Source of the DNA: 13-1-40CM-70-15 sp964641215
GTDB taxonomy: Bacteria; Gemmatimonadota; Gemmatimonadetes; Gemmatimonadales; GWC2-71-9
NCBI GenBank assembly: GCA_964641215.1
Contig: CAZXKD010000174.1
Coordinates: forward strand, 1 to 5,344
DNA length: 5,344 bases
Direction of reading: 5' to 3'
Within the stretch, counting starts at the first letter, position 1; every line of letters starts with the position of its first letter. The position numbers and the translations under genes are program-made. The notes below the pieces were generated by a model. That model ran no database searches and was not told where the DNA came from. It saw only the letters and a list, made by a program, of their open reading frames with translations. This document shows, piece by piece, positions 1 through 3,290 of the stretch.

Positions 1-2
1 GC

Positions 3-125
3 CCGCCCGCCCCCCCCCCGCGTCCCCCGGCCATCGCGGTCCCGCGGTACGCGGTCGCCGCCCTCGCGCCAATCGACTCGATCCTCACTCGTCTCGAACA
101 GGAGAAGACGTATGCGATTCCGTGA
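3..125 (+). CDS. Probable C-terminal tail of an upstream gene (partial)
   Basis: The third forward frame is open from the window edge and stops at TGA 123-125. After a proline-rich start (encoded partly by a run of ten C at 10-19), it reads like ordinary protein: about 30 residues ending in LTRLEQEKTYAIP, with mostly G or C at third codon positions. The other two forward frames here give Arg/Pro/Ser-rich junk. The stop lies 14 bases inside the next gene, and the AGGAG that serves that gene is read here as part of Gln-Glu-Lys, which suggests an overlapping, co-transcribed pair. The 5' end is outside the window and no family can be named. A non-coding leader is the alternative. Confidence 0.4.
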   Translation, partial: PPAPPPRPPAIAVPRYAVAALAPIDSILTRLEQEKTYAIP

Positions 126-711
126 CTTCGTCTCCCCGTGTGCCGCCGTCGCGCTCGCCGTCCTGCCCGTTGTCGCCCGAGCGCAGGACTCGGCTCAGAT
201 GGTGCGCCAGGCGGCCGAGCTGCGCGCGGCTGTTGAGCACATCGCCCGCGATCGTCCTCCCCAGGCCGAGGTGGCGGCGCGCGAGATGGCTCGCCGGCTC
301 CAGATCGAGCGCGCCGCCCTGGATTCGCTACGCCAGCACTCCCTGGCCGAGTACTGGGCGGAGGTCGCGCAACTGACCGTGCAACGGGAGATGCTGATGC
401 ACCAGGAGGATTCGCTGCGGCAGAGCTTGATGGCGCAGATGTTCGGGGCGGAGGCGCGCGCGCGCGCGCTGCAGCGCGATTACCGCGAGACGGCGGACTC
501 CACGCGGGAGCGAGCCATCCGGGAGCGCCTGCAGGTGGTCCTCGAGCGCCGCTTCGCAGCCGAGGACTCGCTGCGCTCGCTCGAGATCGCGGACGTCGAG
601 CGACGGCTGGCGCAGGTTCGCGCCGAGACCGAGCACCGCCGCCGGGAGCGGGCGGCCCTGGTGCGGCAGATGATGGAACAGGTGCTGCGGGACGCGGGGA
701 AGCCGGAATAG
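112..711 (+). CDS. Secreted alpha-helical coiled-coil protein of unknown function
   Basis: This is a 199-residue protein that I do not recognise as a named family. The ATG at 112 is favoured by AGGAG at 100-104 with a 7-nt spacer, and by a signal peptide starting right there: basic MRFR, a hydrophobic stretch around residues 9-22, and a likely cleavage after ARA (A-R-A|Q-D, about residue 24). The mature part is almost entirely charged helix rich in Arg, Glu, Ala and Gln with heptad-like spacing. The motif DSLR occurs three times (about residues 71, 100 and 152). No cysteines or catalytic motifs are seen in the mature part. The composition resembles periplasmic helical proteins such as Skp/OmpH or CpxP/Spy-like factors, but no signature motif supports assigning it to either. 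It overlaps a likely upstream gene by 14 bases and converges on the minus-strand cluster 6 bp away. A (GC)8 run at 454-469 encodes Ala-Arg repeats inside the helix. Confidence 0.85.
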   Translation: MRFRDFVSPCAAVALAVLPVVARAQDSAQMVRQAAELRAAVEHIARDRPPQAEVAAREMARRLQIERAALDSLRQHSLAEYWAEVAQLTVQREMLMHQEDSLRQSLMAQMFGAEARARALQRDYRETADSTRERAIRERLQVVLERRFAAEDSLRSLEIADVERRLAQVRAETEHRRRERAALVRQMMEQVLRDAGKPE

Positions 712-717
712 CCGCGC

Positions 718-870
718 TCAGTCTCCGAACACCCGTTGCGCCACCCACCAGGCCGCCACCCCTCCGGCGATGAAGCCGAGCAGCGCGCCGAAGGGGCCGA
801 GCAGCGAATTGCCGAGGGCGCCGACGATCGTGCCCACGACGAAGCTGACGAGGGTCTTGAGGAGTTTCAT
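718..870 (-). CDS. 50-residue glycine-zipper membrane miniprotein
   Basis: This short gene starts with an ATG at 870-868 that overlaps the TGA of the upstream yggT-family gene in the 4-base form ATGA, so it is probably translated by coupling; no good Shine-Dalgarno precedes it. The 50-residue product begins MKLLKTLVSF and is nearly all hydrophobic, with small-residue spacing typical of glycine zippers: G13-x3-G17, then G28-x3-G32-x3-G36. It could form one long or two short membrane helices with a turn at about N21-P26, and ends in a short WWVAQRVFGD tail. The longer open frame running through it from 1236 is a shadow in the wrong frame of yggT. Function is unknown. Its position suggests a membrane role alongside the YggT protein. 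Small size leaves some doubt, but the composition, codon use and exact overlap are strong. Confidence 0.8.
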   Translation of the reverse strand: MKLLKTLVSFVVGTIVGALGNSLLGPFGALLGFIAGGVAAWWVAQRVFGD

Positions 871-1445
871 CGGCCGACCACTACGCTGAGAATGATCTGC
901 TTCAACACCCACAGCGCCGCCCACGCGGCGAGCGGGCTCCAGTCGAACGCGCCGAAGGGCGGCAGGAGGCGGCGCAGGGGCTCGACGATCCAATCGGTGA
1001 GGACGTAGGCGGGCCGGATCCAGCGATTGTAGCGGAACGCGCCGAGCCACGAGCCGATCACCCGCACCCACAGCGCGACGACGAAGACATAATAGATCCC
1101 CGTTACGATCACGCGCACCGTCTCTCCCGGACCGTGCTGCACGGCGGTGGAGACGGCAAACCACGTATTGGTCACCCAGCCGAGCAGCGTCACCAGGAGC
1201 AGCCCGATCACCGCGACCCCGACCACGAGCCACCACCCGGCGTGCCGGGGATTCCCGCCCATCCGGAGCAGCCGCGTTTCGACGGGGAGGAGCAGCGGGT
1301 CGCTAGCCCCACGCAAGAAGCGCCCCAGCGGCCCGAACGGGGAGACGTGCCGTTCGCGCACGAGCCACGAGGCGACGGCGGCGATGGCCGCGAGCGCGAC
1401 CGCGCCGAACACGGCGTAGCGCATCAACGTGAGAAGCGGAGGCAT
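867..1445 (-). CDS. YggT-family integral membrane protein (two YGGT repeats)
   Basis: The 192-residue product has the length and layout of the double-repeat YggT family (E. coli YggT is of similar size). Hydrophobic helices lie at about residues 5-28, 70-92, 113-135 and 168-190. After the first helix comes SPFGPLGRFLRGASDPLLLP (about residues 35-54), and after the third comes a second copy of the pattern, with RPAYVLTDWIVEPLRRLLPPFG and then W-S-P-L (roughly 144-171). These (N/R)P...L.(D/E)P.......P.G elements are the family hallmark. Family members are linked to cell-envelope, osmotic or division functions, but the biochemical role is unsettled. The ATG at 1445 lies 20 nt after the PEBP stop; AGGGG and TAGG sit upstream at non-ideal distances. 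A second in-frame Met at codon 8 is a possible alternative start. The stop overlaps the downstream miniprotein gene, so the two are likely co-translated. Confidence 0.88.
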   Translation of the reverse strand: MPPLLTLMRYAVFGAVALAAIAAVASWLVRERHVSPFGPLGRFLRGASDPLLLPVETRLLRMGGNPRHAGWWLVVGVAVIGLLLVTLLGWVTNTWFAVSTAVQHGPGETVRVIVTGIYYVFVVALWVRVIGSWLGAFRYNRWIRPAYVLTDWIVEPLRRLLPPFGAFDWSPLAAWAALWVLKQIILSVVVGR

Positions 1446-1465
1446 CGCCCCTGCAACCTACCGCT

Positions 1466-1939
1466 CTAGTGCCGTTGGTAGATCCCCACGATCGTCGCGA
1501 TGCCGAGCACGTGTCCCTCCATCGCTCGCTCCACCTCGGGCCTCGTGGCGCCGGCCGTCAGTCCCAGCGCGGTGTCGAGGGCGTAGAGCTTGAAGTGGTA
1601 ATGGTGGGGCTTGCCCGGGGGCGGGCAGGAGCCGTTGAAGCCGATCTTCCCGAAGTCGTTCTTGCCCTGGCGGGCCCCGCCCAGCGTGGAGAGCGTCTCC
1701 TGCCTGGCGACGTTCTCCGGCAGCTCGACCCAGCTCCCCGGGAGGTCGTACAGCACCCAGTGGACCCAGCCGCCGGGCCGTGGCGCGTCGGGGTCGTCGT
1801 TGATCAACGCGAACGCCTTGGTGCCCGCCGGCGTGCCGCTCCACGTGAGCGGCGGCGACACGTCGGCGCCTTCGCAGGTGTGCTTCTTCGGGATCTGGGC
1901 GTTGGCGGCGAACGCTTTGCTGCTGAGGATGAATGCCAT
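1466..1939 (-). CDS. PEBP family protein, YbhB/YbcL-like (core form)
   Basis: This 157-residue protein is a complete phosphatidylethanolamine-binding protein fold of the bacterial YbhB/YbcL type (E. coli YbhB is about 158 residues). It starts MAFILSSKAFAANAQIPKKH. The ligand-pocket signatures are clear: DPDAP at 49-53, the HWVLYDLP strand at 60-67, and F-N-G-S-C-P-P-P-G followed by HHYHFKLYALD at about 101-122. The ATG at 1939-1937 is chosen because it matches the family N-terminus and is preceded by GGGGGAGG with a 4-nt spacer. Bacterial members bind anionic or phospho ligands in vitro, but their physiological role is not settled; this form has no signal peptide and would be cytoplasmic. The same frame stays open upstream (see the extended form). 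It precedes the yggT-family gene by 20 nt, probably in one transcript. A GTG at 2092 would start in the middle of the upstream domain and is unlikely. Confidence 0.9.
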   Translation of the reverse strand: MAFILSSKAFAANAQIPKKHTCEGADVSPPLTWSGTPAGTKAFALINDDPDAPRPGGWVHWVLYDLPGSWVELPENVARQETLSTLGGARQGKNDFGKIGFNGSCPPPGKPHHYHFKLYALDTALGLTAGATRPEVERAMEGHVLGIATIVGIYQRH

Positions 1940-2266
1940 GGATCCTCCCCCGCCGGCCCGCGCGGTGATCACGCCGGTGACCCGGAGCTGCACCGGGTAG
2001 CCCTCGAGGGTCGCCGGCAGCCGCCGCCCGAGCTGGCTAGTGCGCCGGGCAGCCATGACGATGAGGCACGGCGCTCCCCGACACTCGCCCACGCCGACCC
2101 CGACGACGCCGGGGAGGGCGAGCAGCGAATCCTGGTGGGTCGCGAGCGCCTCTTCGATCGGGCGCGTGGCGTCTGCCGGGTGGCGCGTGTCCGCCCGCGC
2201 GCAGGCCGCGGCGAGGGCTGCGGCCCCGAGCCAGCGAACCGCCGCGCGGGCGCTCAGACGTGGCAG
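1466..2266 (-). CDS. Possible exported lipoprotein-domain/PEBP fusion from a CTG start
   Basis: Upstream of the PEBP ATG the same frame is open well past 2266. From CTG at 2266-2264 it encodes about 109 extra residues (266 in total). Residues 1-21 form a good signal peptide: MPRLSARAAVRW, then hydrophobic LGAAALAAA, then C22 as a possible lipidation site (A-A-A-C, with Leu at -4 and not the usual -3). Residues 37-104 form a small domain with LLALPGVVGVGVGECRGAPC (48-67, a CX4C pair) and RRLPATLEGYPVQLRVTGVI (81-100). I recall similar conserved hypothetical sequences but cannot name a family. AGARAGGGGS-like residues then lead directly into the PEBP Met110 (the actual linker is A104-G-G-G-G-S109). 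CTG is supported by AGGAG at 2278-2274 (7-nt spacer) and an upstream promoter; there is no in-frame ATG, GTG or TTG nearby. Alternatives are a separate gene whose stop was lost, or a sequence error at the start codon or in the G run. Confidence 0.5.
   Translation of the reverse strand: MPRLSARAAVRWLGAAALAAACARADTRHPADATRPIEEALATHQDSLLALPGVVGVGVGECRGAPCLIVMAARRTSQLGRRLPATLEGYPVQLRVTGVITARAGGGGSMAFILSSKAFAANAQIPKKHTCEGADVSPPLTWSGTPAGTKAFALINDDPDAPRPGGWVHWVLYDLPGSWVELPENVARQETLSTLGGARQGKNDFGKIGFNGSCPPPGKPHHYHFKLYALDTALGLTAGATRPEVERAMEGHVLGIATIVGIYQRH
1944..1951 (-). promoter_or_regulatory. Internal ribosome binding site for the PEBP core
   Basis: On the minus strand GGGGGAGG ends 4 nt before the PEBP ATG at 1939. 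It is the strongest purine tract near that start and fixes the core start. In the longer frame the same bases encode the Gly-Gly-Gly part of a GGGGS segment, so the site is coding DNA as well as a likely initiation signal. Confidence 0.65.
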
Positions 2267-2273
2267 ATGGTCG

Positions 2274-2278
2274 CTCCT
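2274..2278 (-). promoter_or_regulatory. Shine-Dalgarno for the proposed CTG start
   Basis: AGGAG on the minus strand lies 7 nt before CTG 2266-2264. That CTG is followed in frame by a signal peptide. No ATG, GTG or TTG sits at a usable distance in that frame. Confidence 0.55.
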
Positions 2279-2296
2279 AAGATGAATGATGTGCGT

Positions 2297-2324
2297 AGTA
2301 TGCCCGACGACCCGCGATTGGCAA
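2297..2324 (-). promoter_or_regulatory. Candidate sigma70-type promoter upstream of the PEBP/yggT genes
   Basis: On the minus strand TTGCCA (2324-2319, five of six matches to TTGACA) is separated by 16 nt from CATACT (2302-2297, four of six matches to TATAAT). It lies in the only minus-strand intergenic gap of note (2267-2336), between the kelch stop and the proposed CTG start. It would place transcription start near 2290, giving a leader of about 25 nt that contains the AGGAG. The local AT content is higher than the surroundings. No terminator is visible after the kelch gene, so read-through from sucA is also possible. Confidence 0.45.
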
Positions 2325-2336
2325 CCCCACTCGCGT

Positions 2337-3290
2337 TCACGGAGTAAACACTTCCACCACGTTCGTCTGGGCGAACCCGGCGTGCGGCCCGCCGCCGATC
2401 ACATAGATCCTGCCGTCCACAGCCGCGACCGCGAGGCCGTGGCGCGGCGTGGGAAGCGCGGCGGTGAGGCTCCAGCGATCCGTCGCGGGATCGTACACCT
2501 CGTGGTTCGGAAAGACCCCGGAGCGCGTCTCGCCGCCCAGGGCATGGACCTTCCCCGCGACCAGGACGGCCTCGAGCCCCCCGCGCCGCGACGGCATCGG
2601 TGCCCGCGTGGTCCAACGGCCCGTCGCGGGATCGAACGCCTCAACCACGTCGAAGTTGGCGTCGGGATTCACGGGCCGGCCGCCGATGGCGTAGACGATG
2701 CCGCCCGCCGCGGCGGCGGCCAGGTGGTCGCGACGGGTAGGTGGCGGGGCGGCGGCGCGCCACCGGTTCGCCGCCGGCTCGTAGATCAGCGTCGAGTCGG
2801 CGAGCGCGAGGCGCGCGGGGCCGAGGCCGCCCACCACGACGATGCGGCCGCCGACCGCAGCGGCTGCGGACGCCCCGCGCGCCGCCGGGAGACTCGCGCG
2901 CGGCTCCCAGACATTTTTCTGCTCGCGATACAGCCAGACGTCGGCCGCCGGCGTGAAGTCGCCGAGCAGGCCGCCGATCGCGTACAGCGTGTCGCCCGTC
3001 ACTGCGAGCGGCATGTGGTGACGCGCCCCTGGCAGGTCGGCGATGCGCTCCCAGTGGTTGGCGGACGGATCGTAGCGATAGGCGCGCGCGATCGCGGTGT
3101 TCGTCGAGTCGATCCCGCCTGCCACATAGATCTTGCCGTGCAACACCGCGGCGTGCACCTCCTGCAGCCGCTCGGGCAGGGGGGCGGCGGTGGACCACTG
3201 GCTGGGGATCAGGACGTAGCTGGCGAGGGCAACAAACAGGAAGACTGGAGCACTGATGGCTGATGGCTGACGGCTGATGGCTGCTTTCAT
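2337..3290 (-). CDS. Secreted six-bladed kelch-repeat beta-propeller protein
   Basis: The 317-residue product has an N-terminal signal sequence (MKAAISRQPS..., hydrophobic core about 15-29) followed by kelch repeats. Double glycines ending blade strand 2 occur at residues 58, 106, 154, 203, 252 and 299, about 48 residues apart, and blade tryptophans at 80, 128, 177, 226 and 273. The last blade lacks its own Trp; W32 and the strand after it probably close the ring as a 'Velcro' blade, giving six complete blades. Such propellers bind proteins or sugars, but no catalytic motif or partner is seen here and the function is unknown. The ATG at 3290 is chosen because it overlaps the sucA stop as ATGA and begins the signal peptide; there is no Shine-Dalgarno, so coupling to sucA translation is likely. 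The frame stays open to 3626, but that part lies inside sucA and is Arg/Gly-rich junk. Part of the signal peptide is encoded by a 7-bp tandem repeat. Confidence 0.9.
   Translation of the reverse strand: MKAAISRQPSAISAPVFLFVALASYVLIPSQWSTAAPLPERLQEVHAAVLHGKIYVAGGIDSTNTAIARAYRYDPSANHWERIADLPGARHHMPLAVTGDTLYAIGGLLGDFTPAADVWLYREQKNVWEPRASLPAARGASAAAAVGGRIVVVGGLGPARLALADSTLIYEPAANRWRAAAPPPTRRDHLAAAAAGGIVYAIGGRPVNPDANFDVVEAFDPATGRWTTRAPMPSRRGGLEAVLVAGKVHALGGETRSGVFPNHEVYDPATDRWSLTAALPTPRHGLAVAAVDGRIYVIGGGPHAGFAQTNVVEVFTP
3253..3283 (-). repeat. 7-bp tandem repeat (CTGATGG on +; CCATCAG on -)
   Basis: On the plus strand four head-to-tail 7-bp units (CTGATGG, CTGATGG, CTGACGG, CTGATGG) occupy 3253-3280, followed by a partial CTG. 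Read on the minus strand in the kelch frame, the period of 21 bp gives a 7-residue repeat, visible as AISRQPSAIS at residues 4-13 of the signal peptide. The unit differs by one base in one copy. I recall short arrays of this kind as intergenic in other genomes, but this is from memory. Confidence 0.85.

Noticed and set aside
454..469. (GC)8 alternating run as a Z-DNA or regulatory element
   Set aside because: It is in frame in the coiled-coil gene encoding Ala-Arg repeats, and is expected by chance and composition in DNA this GC-rich.
700..740. Bidirectional terminator between the convergent genes
   Set aside because: The 6-bp gap and its flanks show no stable hairpin followed by a T run on either strand.
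867..1236. Longer start for the miniprotein (172 codons)
   Set aside because: The upstream part is the wrong frame of the yggT-family gene and is Arg/Ala-rich; only the last 50 codons look like protein.
1466..2092. GTG at 2092 as the start of the PEBP gene
   Set aside because: It falls inside the GVGVGECRG segment of the upstream domain and lacks the signal peptide seen further upstream; neither the core ATG nor the CTG model supports it.
1469..2347. 292-codon forward open frame antisense to the PEBP gene
   Set aside because: It is Arg/Gly/Ala-rich with no domain-like sequence and lies opposite well-supported PEBP codons; typical of GC-rich antisense frames.
2286..3263. 325-codon forward open frame antisense to the kelch gene
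   Set aside because: Low-complexity Arg/Gly/Pro composition and no recognisable motifs, while the opposite strand encodes six clear kelch blades.
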